Shown here one piece after another: positions 24,089-31,797 of a DNA stretch of 41,833 nucleotides (the first letter of the stretch is position 1; the number at the start of each line of letters is the position of its first letter). This DNA is from Pseudomonadota bacterium. GTDB taxonomy: Bacteria > Myxococcota > Myxococcia > Myxococcales > Myxococcaceae. The DNA lies in NCBI GenBank assembly GCA_023423535.1, contig JAFAFL010000115.1, positions 1-41,833 on the forward strand, read 5' to 3'. The notes under the pieces are model-generated. The model did not search any database, was not told where the DNA came from, and worked only from the letters and a program-made list of their open reading frames with translations. The position numbers and the translations under genes are program-made.

Positions 24089-24721
24089 CTAGGCGAGGTC
24101 GGGGAAGTCCCAGCTGCGGTTGAGGCCGCGGAAGGACTCCTGCTCCGTCACCACGAGGTCCATGAGGACGTCGTCCGCGTTGACCGGGATGTCGTCCACC
24201 ACCTGCTCGCTGAAGCCGAGGCCCACCCGCCGGCTGCGCTCGATGGCGGCCTTCAGCGTGCTGTCGTAGTACCCGCCGCCGCGCCCGAGCCGCTTGCCGT
24301 CACGGGTGAAGCCGAGCCCCGGCACCACGAACAGATCGATCTTCTCCACCGGGATGAGCTCCGAGGAGCTCTGCGGCTCGCGCACCCCGAGGCGCCCCGG
24401 CTCCAGCTCGCTCTCCGAGGTGATGGCGCGGAACGACAGGATGCGGCCGTGCACGTGGGAGAGCGGGTAGCAGACGACCTTGTCGTCCGCGAGCGCGGCA
24501 ATGAGGATGTCCCGCGTGGGGACCTCGCCGCGGATGGGCGCGTAGAGCGCGATGGTCTTTGCGTTCTGGTAGTAGGGCGACGCGAGGAACCGCGCCTGCA
24601 CCTTCAAGCCGCGCGTGTCGAGCACCTGCGGCGTCAACGCCTTGCGCTTCTGCGTCAAGCTCTCGCGCAGGGACTGCTTCTGCGCCACCAGATCCACCGA
24701 CTGCGTCATCCCCTCACTCAC
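24089..24721 (-). CDS. ygfA: 5-formyltetrahydrofolate cyclo-ligase
   Basis: A 210-residue enzyme that converts 5-formyl-THF to 5,10-methenyl-THF using ATP, returning the storage folate to one-carbon metabolism. The family signature GLGFTRDGKRLGRGGGYYD covers residues ~135-153, preceded by DLFVVPG and followed by VGLGFSEQ; the N-terminus has the KQSLRESLTQKRKAL helix with the substrate-binding basic residues. The GTG start at 24721 is decided by GGAGGGGG 6 bases upstream; the ATG at 24709 would have its Shine-Dalgarno touching the start codon. Immediately upstream on the same strand lies a 6S RNA candidate, the order known from many proteobacteria (ssrS-ygfA), so the two are probably co-transcribed and then processed. 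Confidence 0.93.
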   Translation of the reverse strand: MSEGMTQSVDLVAQKQSLRESLTQKRKALTPQVLDTRGLKVQARFLASPYYQNAKTIALYAPIRGEVPTRDILIAALADDKVVCYPLSHVHGRILSFRAITSESELEPGRLGVREPQSSSELIPVEKIDLFVVPGLGFTRDGKRLGRGGGYYDSTLKAAIERSRRVGLGFSEQVVDDIPVNADDVLMDLVVTEQESFRGLNRSWDFPDLA

Positions 24722-24737
24722 GCCCGACCCCCTCCCG

Positions 24738-24985
24738 AAAAAACGTCCCCCGCCGATGGCCGTGTGGGCAGCGTCCATTGAACCCTGAAAGTCAGGTGGG
24801 ACCCGATGTCGTCCGCTTCAGGCTTCCCTCTGCGAGGAGGGCTTGCACACCACGGCCGAAACGACTCCCGCAATGAACGTATAGGTTCGAATATCTGCTG
24901 CCCATCACGCACCCCGCAGGGGACTTCAACCCTGAGGTGCTACCGCTGTAACTCCCCGAAATGCCTAACGAAAAAGACGACCCGC
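24738..24985 (-). ncRNA. ssrS: 6S RNA candidate
   Basis: 6S RNA binds the housekeeping RNA polymerase holoenzyme by imitating an open promoter. The evidence is positional and by motif. It lies directly upstream of ygfA in the same direction, behind a strong promoter. Its 3' half reads GCCUGAAGCGGACGACA, then ACCUGA-cuu-UCAGGGU (24784-24796), then GGUUCAA and CGGCCAUC, closely following the order GCCUUAAAACUGCGACGACA, the CCUUGAAC hairpin, GGUUCAAGG and CGGCAUC of E. coli 6S RNA. The 5' half has GUCCCCUG at 24924-24917, also present in the E. coli RNA. A six-T tract (24743-24738) ends the region. Ends are approximate: the start is set from the -10 element, and the resulting ~248 bases are longer than the E. 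coli RNA (~184), so processing or a shorter mature form is likely. The stretch is visibly lower in G+C than its surroundings and has no credible coding frame. Confidence 0.7.
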
Positions 24986-24991
24986 GCCACA

Positions 24992-25020
24992 ATGATAAGG
25001 ACGGCCCCCCAGGCGGTCAA
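24992..25020 (-). promoter_or_regulatory. Sigma-70 type promoter for the 6S RNA
   Basis: On the minus strand TTGACC (25020-25015) and TATCAT (24997-24992) are separated by exactly 17 bases; each is 5 of 6 to consensus. This is the best housekeeping promoter in the window and fits a constitutively expressed small RNA. Confidence 0.75.
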
Positions 25021-25035
25021 GCCACCCGCGCGTCG

Positions 25036-25065
25036 TTTACAAGGGGAGAGGCTTCCCTCTAAGAT
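25036..25065 (+). promoter_or_regulatory. Divergent promoter for the TPR protein gene
   Basis: TTTACA (25036-25041) and TAAGAT (25060-25065) are separated by 18 bases. Transcription would start near 25072, giving a leader of about 16 bases before the ATG at 25088. The spacer contains an inverted repeat AGAGG-cttc-CCTCT (25047-25060) that could bind a repressor. The -35 elements of this promoter and the 6S promoter lie back to back, 15 bases apart. Confidence 0.5.
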
Positions 25066-25087
25066 TGGCCTTCCTGCGCGTGGCCGG

Positions 25088-26041
25088 ATGTCACAAACCC
25101 TCGGAATGACAAGCCTTCTGGCGCTCGCTCTGCTGGCTGCCGCCCCCGCGGGCGCCGCCCCGCCACCCTCTGGAGTGTATCGGGGTGAACTGGGCGCCGC
25201 CCGCCTATCCCTCGGGGACGGGGCGACTGTCCGCGCGGTGACGGAGAGCGCCGGCGGTCCCTGTGGCTTGGGCCGGGGCGAAACGCTGCTCGAAGGCGCC
25301 GTCGAGGGCTCGGCGATCGTCGGCCGCCTGCGCGTCTGCCAGACCGGTCCTGCCGCGCAGTGCGGGGGCAAGACCCTCCCGGTGATGGCGCTGTGGGACG
25401 CGGCCGAGGGCACGCTCACCGGTCACCTGCGCCCGGACCCGGGCTGCGGCATCGGCGGGCTGAAGGGGACGCACTTCTCCTGGCGGCTGGTCTCCGAGGA
25501 CGCGCCCGCGGCTGCCTCCGCGCAGCCCGCAACGTCCGCGCCGTCGTCGAGCGGTTCCGGATCGGCCTCCTCTGCCGCGTTGGTAGCGGCGCGGCGGGTC
25601 TCGAAGCAGGAGGCCGAGGCCGCGGGGCGCGCCTTCGCCCAGGGCGCCCGGTTCGCCGCGCAGGGGCAACACAAGCGGGCGGTGGAGCAGTACGAGCGCG
25701 GGCTGCAGCTGCACGACTCGCATCCGGTGGCGTGGGCGAGGCTCGCGGCGTCGCGGCTGAAGGCGGGCAACGTCCAGGGCTCGGTGGAGGCGTACGAGCG
25801 CGCGATCCGCTTTTCGGCGAAGCCCGATCCACAGCTTCACTTCGGGCTCGCCACCGCGTGGGCGCGGCTGAAGGAGCGGGAGCGCGCGCTGGAGCAGGTC
25901 CGGCTGGCGGTGGAGCACGGCTTTCCAAACGCCCTCGGGTTGCGCAAGGATCCGGAGCTCAACGCGCTCCTCGGCGCGGACCCCGAGTTCAACGCCCTTT
26001 TGAACCGGGCCTCCGAGCGGCCCTTGCGGCGCTCGAACTGA
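25088..26041 (+). CDS. Secreted TPR-repeat protein
   Basis: A 317-residue exported protein. A signal peptide (residues 1-~27, ending AGAAPP) is followed by a beta-rich domain (~28-140) with four cysteines in CGLGRGE, RVCQTG, AAQCGG and DPGCGIG. A Ser/Ala linker follows, then TPR-like helical repeats (~165-290: GRAFAQGARFAAQGQHKRAV, WARLAASRLKAGNVQGSVEAY). The last 25 residues contain a leucine-rich helix (ALLGADPEFNALLNRA). The TPRs suggest protein-protein contact in the periplasm; no enzyme motif is seen. The start could also be the ATG at 25106; earlier in-frame sequence lies in the 6S RNA region and is rejected. The Ser/Thr kinase gene follows after 13 bases, so they are probably one operon. 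Confidence 0.75.
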   Translation: MSQTLGMTSLLALALLAAAPAGAAPPPSGVYRGELGAARLSLGDGATVRAVTESAGGPCGLGRGETLLEGAVEGSAIVGRLRVCQTGPAAQCGGKTLPVMALWDAAEGTLTGHLRPDPGCGIGGLKGTHFSWRLVSEDAPAAASAQPATSAPSSSGSGSASSAALVAARRVSKQEAEAAGRAFAQGARFAAQGQHKRAVEQYERGLQLHDSHPVAWARLAASRLKAGNVQGSVEAYERAIRFSAKPDPQLHFGLATAWARLKERERALEQVRLAVEHGFPNALGLRKDPELNALLGADPEFNALLNRASERPLRRSN

Positions 26042-26054
26042 CGCGGAGGTTCCA

Positions 26055-27020
26055 GTGGGCGGAGCCGAAGCAGCGCAGAAGTTCCTCGGGCGGTACCAGA
26101 TCCTCTCGCTGCTGGGCCGGGGCGGGATGGCGGAGGTCTACCGCGCGAAGGTGCTCAAGGGCCCGTGGGCGGGACGCGAGGTCGCGATCAAGCGGCTGCG
26201 TCCGGCGCTGGCGGCGGATCCGGAGAGCGTGGCGGCCTTCGCGGCGGAGGGCGAGCTGACGCGGCAGCTCGATCACCCGAACATCGTGCGGGTGCTCGAG
26301 GTGGGCGTGCACGAGGCGAACTACGTCATCGTGATGGACCTCGTGGACGGCCGCGACCTCGCGCAGGTCATCCGCCGGTGCAAGCGCGGCGGCATCCCGC
26401 TGCCGATGGACTTCGTGCTCTTCCTTGCGCGGACCCTGTGCGACGCGCTTGCCCACGCGCACGAGGCGAACGACGCCTCGGGCAACCCGCTGGAGATCGT
26501 CCACTGCGACGTCTCGCCCTCGAACCTCTTCGTGTCGAGGACTGGAGAGATCGCGCTGGGCGACTTCGGCGTGGCGCGCGCGCGGATGCACCCCGGAAGC
26601 GACGGGGCGTTCCACGGGAAGGTCTATTACGTGTCGCCGGAGGTCCTCGGCGGCGAGATCACCCGCGAGGCGGATCTCTGGGCGGCCACCGCCACCCTCT
26701 ACGAGCTCATCACCCTGCAGCGGCCCTTCGCCGGCGAGCACCCCAACGAGGTCTTCCGCGCCGTGCGCGAGGGCCGCTACGAACCGGCCTCGCAGCTGCG
26801 CGCGGACGTGCCGGAGGCGGTGGAGCAGATCATCGCCCGCGGCTTCTCGCCGAAGCGGGAGGACCGCTTCTCCTCCGCCCGCGAGCTCGGCGACGCGCTG
26901 GCGCCGCTGTACGACGAGCGCATCGGCAACCCCATGGCCATCGCCGCGGTGGTGCGCGGGCTGTTCGGCGCCACTGCGAGCGCCCAGGGCACTCTGGGCA
27001 CCGGCGGCAAGTCGGCGTAA
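26055..27020 (+). CDS. Eukaryote-like Ser/Thr protein kinase (non-RD)
   Basis: A 321-residue soluble kinase. Glycine-rich loop LLGRGGMAEVYRA, ATP-binding Lys46 (VAIKRL), catalytic loop HCDVSPSN with Asp152, Mg-binding DFG with Asp170, and SPE in place of APE. The residue before the catalytic Asp is Cys instead of Arg (non-RD), and the usual Lys two positions after it is Ser. The Ser form is common among myxobacterial kinases as far as I recall; it suggests activity that does not depend on activation-loop phosphorylation. There is no membrane helix or sensor domain; the protein ends ~40 residues after the C-lobe with a Gly/Ala tail. The GTG start has GGAGG 5 bases upstream. It forms an operon with the TPR protein and is convergent with the cysteine desulfurase gene (11-base gap). 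Confidence 0.9.
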   Translation: MGGAEAAQKFLGRYQILSLLGRGGMAEVYRAKVLKGPWAGREVAIKRLRPALAADPESVAAFAAEGELTRQLDHPNIVRVLEVGVHEANYVIVMDLVDGRDLAQVIRRCKRGGIPLPMDFVLFLARTLCDALAHAHEANDASGNPLEIVHCDVSPSNLFVSRTGEIALGDFGVARARMHPGSDGAFHGKVYYVSPEVLGGEITREADLWAATATLYELITLQRPFAGEHPNEVFRAVREGRYEPASQLRADVPEAVEQIIARGFSPKREDRFSSARELGDALAPLYDERIGNPMAIAAVVRGLFGATASAQGTLGTGGKSA

Positions 27021-27031
27021 CGGGGCCGGGT

Positions 27032-28204
27032 TCAGGCCACCGCGCGCGCGCGCGGCACCTGCTCCACCAGCGCGGCGACCAGCGCGTCCACGTCCGCCTC
27101 CGTCGTCGTCCGTCCCAGCGAGAGCCGGAGCGACTCGTGCGCCTGCGTGGGGGTGAGCCCCATGGCGGAGAGCACGTGCGACGGCGTGAGCGATCCGGAG
27201 GCACACGCGGCGCCGGCGGAGACGCAGATCCCGGCAAGGTCGAGCCCGATGAGCAGCGCCTCGCCGTCCGCGCCCTCGAAGCGGACGTTGGCGGTGTTCG
27301 GCAACCGCAGCGCCCCGGCCCCGTTCACGTGCACGCCGCTGATCCGCTGGGTGAGCTCGCGCTCCAGCCGGTCGCGCATTGCACCCAGTCGCTGCAGCCC
27401 GGCGTCGAGCACGTCCGGTGAAGCGGAGAGCTCCAGCGCGCGCACCAGCGCCTCGATGTAGGGGAGGTCGTGCGTGCCGCCGCGACGGCCGTTCTCCTGA
27501 TGTCCGGGCACCAGCGGCTGCACGTTCACGCCGCGCCGCACGATGAGCATGCCCACGCCCGCGGGCCCGCCGAACTTGTGCGCGCTGAGGCTGAGCAGAT
27601 CGCAGTCCGCCTCGCGCAGCGTCACCGGGACCTTGCCCACCGCCTGCACCGCGTCCGAGTGGAAGAGCACGCCGCGCTCGCGGCAGGCCCTCGCCACCTC
27701 ACGCACCGGCTGCAACACGCCGGTCTCGTTGTTTGCCCACATCAGCGAGGCCACCGCGGTCTGCGCGCCGTCCAAGGCGTCCACGAAGGCCTCCACCGGC
27801 ACGCGGCCGCTCGCATCCGGCGCCACGCGCACGACCTCCGCGCCCTCCAACTGCTCGAGCTGCTTCACCGACTGCAGCACCGCCGGGTGCTCGATGGACG
27901 AGGTGACCACCCGGCGCCGCGAGGCGTCCGCGGACCTTCGCGCGGCCCACGCTCCCTTCAGTGCCAGCGCGTCCGCCTCGGAGCCGCTGCCGGTGAAGAC
28001 GATCTCCTTCGGCTCGCAGCCGAAGATCCGCGCCGCACGTTCACGCGCAGTCTCCAGCCTCGCCTTCACCGCGCGGCCGCCGGCGTGAACGCTGGAGGGA
28101 TTGCCCGGCTGGTGGACCGCGCGCCGGAACGCCTCCGCGAGGCCCTCCGCGACCTCCGGATGCACCGGCGTCGTCGCGTTGTGATCGAAGTAGATGAACG
28201 CCAC
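27032..28204 (-). CDS. Cysteine desulfurase (NifS/IscS-like)
   Basis: A 390-residue PLP enzyme that takes sulfur from cysteine for Fe-S clusters or thio-modified tRNA. The N-terminus IYFDHNATTP is the family opening. His106 (IEHPAVL) stacks on PLP, Lys210 (SAHKFGG) forms the Schiff base, and Cys334 in GAACASGSLTPSHVL is the persulfide Cys; the SGSLxPSHVL form is closer to NifS than to the housekeeping IscS loop. No iscU, iscA or regulator gene is adjacent, so it may serve a specific acceptor or be the general enzyme. The GTG start lies 6 bases after the DHH gene stop, with GGAGG inside the end of that gene, indicating translational coupling in a Fic-like / DHH / desulfurase operon. Confidence 0.93.
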   Translation of the reverse strand: MAFIYFDHNATTPVHPEVAEGLAEAFRRAVHQPGNPSSVHAGGRAVKARLETARERAARIFGCEPKEIVFTGSGSEADALALKGAWAARRSADASRRRVVTSSIEHPAVLQSVKQLEQLEGAEVVRVAPDASGRVPVEAFVDALDGAQTAVASLMWANNETGVLQPVREVARACRERGVLFHSDAVQAVGKVPVTLREADCDLLSLSAHKFGGPAGVGMLIVRRGVNVQPLVPGHQENGRRGGTHDLPYIEALVRALELSASPDVLDAGLQRLGAMRDRLERELTQRISGVHVNGAGALRLPNTANVRFEGADGEALLIGLDLAGICVSAGAACASGSLTPSHVLSAMGLTPTQAHESLRLSLGRTTTEADVDALVAALVEQVPRARAVA

Positions 28205-28210
28205 GCGGAC

Positions 28211-29320
28211 TCAGCCTCCCTCGTACTCGAGCAGCGGCTCGCCCTTCGGCCGCTGTACGCCGAACTCCTCGAGGAAGTCCCGGATGACCTCCCGCTTCAG
28301 CGCGCCGCGCTGCGCCCGCGTTCCCCACAGCGGCAGCCGCGCGCCGGCCATGCTCCCGTGACCGCCGGAGGAGCCGCCGCGTCCCTCGCACACCGCGCGG
28401 ATGAGCCTGCCTGCGTTCATGCGCCGGTCCTTCACGCGCAGCGAGAAGTAGAGCTGGCTGCGGTAGCTCCCGCACGCGAGCGACCACTTCATGCCCTCGA
28501 GGAACATCAGGCGCTCGGCGACCTCCGCCACCATGTCCGGCGAATAGACCTCGCCCAGATCGGTGACGATCGCGGTGTCCTCGTACACCTTCGCCCGCTC
28601 GAAGGCCGTGTGGTACAGCTGGAAGTAGCGCGCCGGCAGATCGGGGTGCTCGATCTGCGAGAGCAGCCGCTTGTCGATCTGCGGGAAGAGCCAGAGGTAC
28701 GCGTCGATGTCCGTGCTCGTCGTCTCGCGCCCGAGGTCCCGCGTGTCCGCCTTGATCCCGTAGAAGAGCGCGGTGGCCAGCTCCGGCCCCGGCTCGAGCC
28801 TCGCCGCGCGCAGGTACTCCGCGAGCATGGTGGACGTCGCGCCGTAGTCGCCGCCCACGTCCACGTACGCGCTCTTGAGGCTCTCGTCGCGCAGCGGGTG
28901 ATGGTCGATGACGATGTCCGCCATGCTCGGCTGCGGCAGCGAGTGGTTCCCCACCGACGGCTGCGTGTCCACCAGCGCGATGAGGTCGTAGTCGTCGAAG
29001 TCGATCTGCGACACCTGCACCACCGGCAGCTTCAGCACCTTCACGAAGGCGATGTTCTCCGCCCGGCCGATGATCCCGCCGTACGCGACCTCCGCCTCCA
29101 CTGCCGTCCTGCGCTCGAGCACCATCGCCAGCGCCACCGCACTCGCGAGGCAGTCCGGATCCGGGTTGTCGTGCGTGAGCACCAGCGCGCGCTTGTGGCC
29201 CTTCGCCAGCCGATAGAGGTGCTCGAGCTTCTCGCGGAAGTTCAGCCGGGCGACGTGACCCGACGGCGGAGGCTCGGCCCCTTCGCGCGAGCGCGAGGAG
29301 GAGGGTGACTTGGAGGGCAT
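28211..29320 (-). CDS. DHH/DHHA1 phosphoesterase (NrnA-like)
   Basis: A 369-residue phosphoesterase of the DHH-DHHA1 superfamily, related to NrnA (nanoRNase/pAp phosphatase) and cyclic dinucleotide phosphodiesterases. Metal-binding motifs are present: HDNPDPDCLAS (His50, Asp54, Asp56), LVDTQPS (Asp118), DHHP (Asp139-His141) and ADTRDLG (Asp192). The C-terminal DHHA1 substrate loop is GGSSGGHGSMAGA (315-327). It would be an active two-metal enzyme on short oligonucleotides, pAp or a cyclic dinucleotide; substrate is inference. The first 25 residues are basic and Ser-rich and probably disordered. It lies 20 bases after the Fic-like gene stop and 6 bases before the desulfurase gene, and has no clear ribosome site of its own. 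Confidence 0.9.
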   Translation of the reverse strand: MPSKSPSSSRSREGAEPPPSGHVARLNFREKLEHLYRLAKGHKRALVLTHDNPDPDCLASAVALAMVLERRTAVEAEVAYGGIIGRAENIAFVKVLKLPVVQVSQIDFDDYDLIALVDTQPSVGNHSLPQPSMADIVIDHHPLRDESLKSAYVDVGGDYGATSTMLAEYLRAARLEPGPELATALFYGIKADTRDLGRETTSTDIDAYLWLFPQIDKRLLSQIEHPDLPARYFQLYHTAFERAKVYEDTAIVTDLGEVYSPDMVAEVAERLMFLEGMKWSLACGSYRSQLYFSLRVKDRRMNAGRLIRAVCEGRGGSSGGHGSMAGARLPLWGTRAQRGALKREVIRDFLEEFGVQRPKGEPLLEYEGG

Positions 29321-29340
29321 CGCGCGGGCTTTTACCGCGC

Positions 29341-30174
29341 CTAGTTCAGCGCCCGGTACTTCCGGCTCTGGTCCTTGAAGTACTTGATCGCGTTGTCGAG
29401 CGAGTTCTCCATCGCGTCCATCAGCAGGGTGCGGAAGCCGGCCACGGGACCGCGCAGCGCCTCGTAGTACCGCTGCCGATCGATGCTGTGGATGATGCAG
29501 GGCAGGTAGTTGTGCCGCAGCAGGATGAGGTTCGTGCCGGTCCGCCCGACCTTCCCGGAGTTCTCCGTGAAGGGGAAGATCTTCATGAACTCGTGCTGGA
29601 AGGTCGCCGCCTGCTTGATGGGGTGGAACTCGCGGAACTCCGCGGTGGCGGTGAAGTCCACGAGCTTCTCGAGCATCGGCGGGATCTTCGCCGGCTGCGC
29701 GATCTCGTGGAAGTACGTGCGGTGGAGCGGCATGTCCTTGCGGTAGCCGGTCTTCTCGCGCTCCTTCTCCTTCTCCTTCTCGCTGCGCTCACGGCGCTCG
29801 TACATCGCGCGCGCGGCCTGCGCCTCCGGCGTGTTGCCGCTGAAGAGGTCGTGGATCCGCTTGATGACCGTCAGCGTGACCTGCGCCTGCTTCTTGCCGC
29901 CGGCCTTCGCCTCCTCGCGCGCGTACTGCAGCGCGGCGCGGTGGTTGCGGATCTCCCACACCACCGGAAGCATGGACGCCTCGGCGGCGACCGTGCCCGG
30001 ATGCAGCGCGGCCTGCAGCTCCTGGGGGGCGTACACCGTCCCCTCCAGTGCGCTGTCGTGGTAGATCCAGGACATTTCGAAGCGCTCGAGGAACTCCTGG
30101 GCCTTGGAGTGGGTCTCCAGCCAGTCCCTCAGCTCCTCGGTCTTGTCATCGATTTCCTGGTAGCGCTCCTTCAC
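29341..30174 (-). CDS. Fic-domain protein with degenerate active site
   Basis: A 277-residue protein of the Fic fold. Fic enzymes transfer AMP or another nucleotide moiety onto proteins through HPFxxGNGRxxR. Here the aligned segment is FPFTENSGKVGR: the catalytic His is Phe200, and the Gly-Asn that binds phosphates is Asn205-Ser206, with Lys208 for Arg. The surrounding helices are well kept (HPIKQAATFQHEFMKI before, NLILLRHNYLPCI after). An N-terminal SALEG (Glu44) resembles the inhibitory motif of class II Fic proteins. A charged stretch (EKEKEKEREK) splits the helical part. It probably lacks classical AMPylation activity and may be a binding module (inference). The GTG at 30174 (GAGGAG upstream) is preferred to an upstream frame opening at 30267. 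It lies at the head of an operon with the DHH and desulfurase genes. Confidence 0.8.
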   Translation of the reverse strand: MKERYQEIDDKTEELRDWLETHSKAQEFLERFEMSWIYHDSALEGTVYAPQELQAALHPGTVAAEASMLPVVWEIRNHRAALQYAREEAKAGGKKQAQVTLTVIKRIHDLFSGNTPEAQAARAMYERRERSEKEKEKEREKTGYRKDMPLHRTYFHEIAQPAKIPPMLEKLVDFTATAEFREFHPIKQAATFQHEFMKIFPFTENSGKVGRTGTNLILLRHNYLPCIIHSIDRQRYYEALRGPVAGFRTLLMDAMENSLDNAIKYFKDQSRKYRALN

Positions 30175-30271
30175 GGTGCGGCAGCTCCTCGCTCCGGGTC
30201 CTCGCGGCAGGGGACTCCAGACGGTGAAAACGGGGCGCGAACAGTAGAAATTTCGGCACGTTCCCACAAGG

Positions 30272-30302
30272 AAAAGCGCCCGCCGCTTGCAATCGGGGCG
30301 CT
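30272..30302 (-). terminator. Intrinsic terminator after the AAA+ ATPase gene
   Basis: On the minus strand a stem AGCGCCC / GGGCGCT (7 bp) with a 14-base loop is followed by TTTTCCTT. It lies 32 bases after the ATPase stop and separates it from the Fic-like operon, which therefore needs its own promoter within ~100 bases. TTGTGG and TACTGT 17 bases apart lie there, but each is only 3 of 6 to consensus. Confidence 0.75.
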
Positions 30303-30333
30303 CGCCTGCTCGCTGAGGAACTCCAGAAGGCGG

Positions 30334-31749
30334 CTACAGGTCCACGAGGAACACCTGGCAGGCCTGATCGAGCAGCTCGCGCGAGAGCGCCGGCGGCTGC
30401 TGGCGGTAGCGGGCGGTGTCTTTGATCAGCTGCACGAGGTCGCGCGGGTGGCAGGCGCGCAGCTCCATGTTCCGCGGCTTGTAGTAGTGCTCGAGGAGGT
30501 AGGTCACCGCCTGGTCCACGTAGGGGATCCCGGACGCCTCGCACACGCGCCGGAAGATCTCCCGGTACTGCTCGGTGGAGGGGTTGTGGACCTCGATCTT
30601 GTACTTGATGCGGCGGAGGAAGGCCTCGTCCACCAGCTCGCGCGGGTCGAGGTTGGTGGAGAAGACGATGAGCTGATCGAACGGGATCTCGAACTTCTTG
30701 CCCGTGTGCAGGGTGAGGAAGTCGATCCGCTTCTCCAGCGGGACGATCCACCGGTTGAGCAGGTCGGTGGGGTGCACCTTCTGCCGGCCGAAGTCGTCGA
30801 TGAGGAGCATCCCGCCGTTGGCCTTCACCTGGAACGGCGCCTCGTAGAAGCGCGCGGTCTCCGAGTAGATGAGGTCCAGCGTCTCCAGCGTCAGCTCGCC
30901 GCCGACGACCACCGCCGGCCTCCGGCAGAGCAGCCAGCGGTTGTCCATCTCGAAGGTCTGGCGCTTGCCCGCCCCGTCCCGGCCGACCTCCAGCGACACC
31001 GCCGAGTGCGTCAGCGTGTCGTACACCTTGATGATCTGGTTATCGATCTCGAGGCAGTGGGGGATGAAGACCTCGCCGCCGAACATCGACGAGATGGCCT
31101 CCGCGAGCGACGTCTTCCCGTTGCCCGGCGGCCCGTAGAGGAACAGCGAGCGCGACGAGTTCACCGCCGGCCCGAGCTTGTCCATCAGCTCGCGCGTCAC
31201 CGTCAGGTGGCCGAGCCCCATCTGGAGATCCTCCATCCCGACGACGGGGTTCTCCTGCGACTGGGAGGTGATGAGCGCGTTGTACTGCTCGATGGGCACC
31301 GGCGCGGGTCCCACGTAGGTGTTCCGCGTGAGCGCGTCCTTCGCGTACTCGCGGCCCTTCTCGGTGAGCACGAAGTCCACCGAGGCGCGGCCGAAGCCCT
31401 TGCCGCCGCGCAGGTCCACGAGCTTCTCCGCGGCGACGAAGTCCACGATCCGCTCGACCACGCCCGCCCACGGCAGGCGCAGCTCGGTGGCGATGGCGAG
31501 GCCCGTGCCGCTGCCCTGGTAGTAGAGGTATTTGAGAACGATGTCGGCGAGCAGGCCGACCTTCAGCCCGGTCTCCTCGAGCGTCTTCGGCTCGGGCGGG
31601 GCGATGTCCAGGATGGACGGGTTCTCGAGGTTGAACGGGTTGGCGTGCGCCGTGCCCGTCAAGGCCGGGGTCTCAGGAGGTGTGGGACGGGAGTGGAAGG
31701 CGCCGGTGCTGCCGCCTCCACCCGCGCCGCCAATGCGTGTCGGGGCCAC
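30334..31749 (-). CDS. AAA+ ATPase with N-terminal winged-helix-like region
   Basis: A 471-residue ATPase. A Gly/Pro-rich leader (1-50) precedes a helical, winged-helix-like region (~55-140: GLKVGLLADIVLKYLYYQG, VDFVLTEKGREYAKDAL). The AAA+ core has Walker A GPPGNGKTS (Lys212), Walker B MLLIDDFGR (Asp318-Asp319), sensor 1 VFSTNLDP and an arginine candidate in FLRRIKYK. Walker B lacks the usual second Glu (DDF instead of DEx), which often slows hydrolysis. C-terminal helices end with a LIKDTARY segment. It resembles ATPases annotated with 'chaperone activity' in myxobacteria, but the partner is unknown. The GTG start at 31749 has no visible ribosome site, so the true start could be a little downstream. 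It ends with the terminator at 30272. Confidence 0.8.
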   Translation of the reverse strand: MAPTRIGGAGGGGSTGAFHSRPTPPETPALTGTAHANPFNLENPSILDIAPPEPKTLEETGLKVGLLADIVLKYLYYQGSGTGLAIATELRLPWAGVVERIVDFVAAEKLVDLRGGKGFGRASVDFVLTEKGREYAKDALTRNTYVGPAPVPIEQYNALITSQSQENPVVGMEDLQMGLGHLTVTRELMDKLGPAVNSSRSLFLYGPPGNGKTSLAEAISSMFGGEVFIPHCLEIDNQIIKVYDTLTHSAVSLEVGRDGAGKRQTFEMDNRWLLCRRPAVVVGGELTLETLDLIYSETARFYEAPFQVKANGGMLLIDDFGRQKVHPTDLLNRWIVPLEKRIDFLTLHTGKKFEIPFDQLIVFSTNLDPRELVDEAFLRRIKYKIEVHNPSTEQYREIFRRVCEASGIPYVDQAVTYLLEHYYKPRNMELRACHPRDLVQLIKDTARYRQQPPALSRELLDQACQVFLVDL

Positions 31750-31797
31750 GGGGGCGACTCTACACGCGCGGGCGCAGAGTCATAGCCCCCGCTGTGC

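Noticed and set aside
24806..25087. N-terminal extension of the TPR protein frame back to 24806
   Set aside because: The added residues have no signal peptide or domain and overlap the 6S RNA candidate and both promoters; the export signal starts at 25088.
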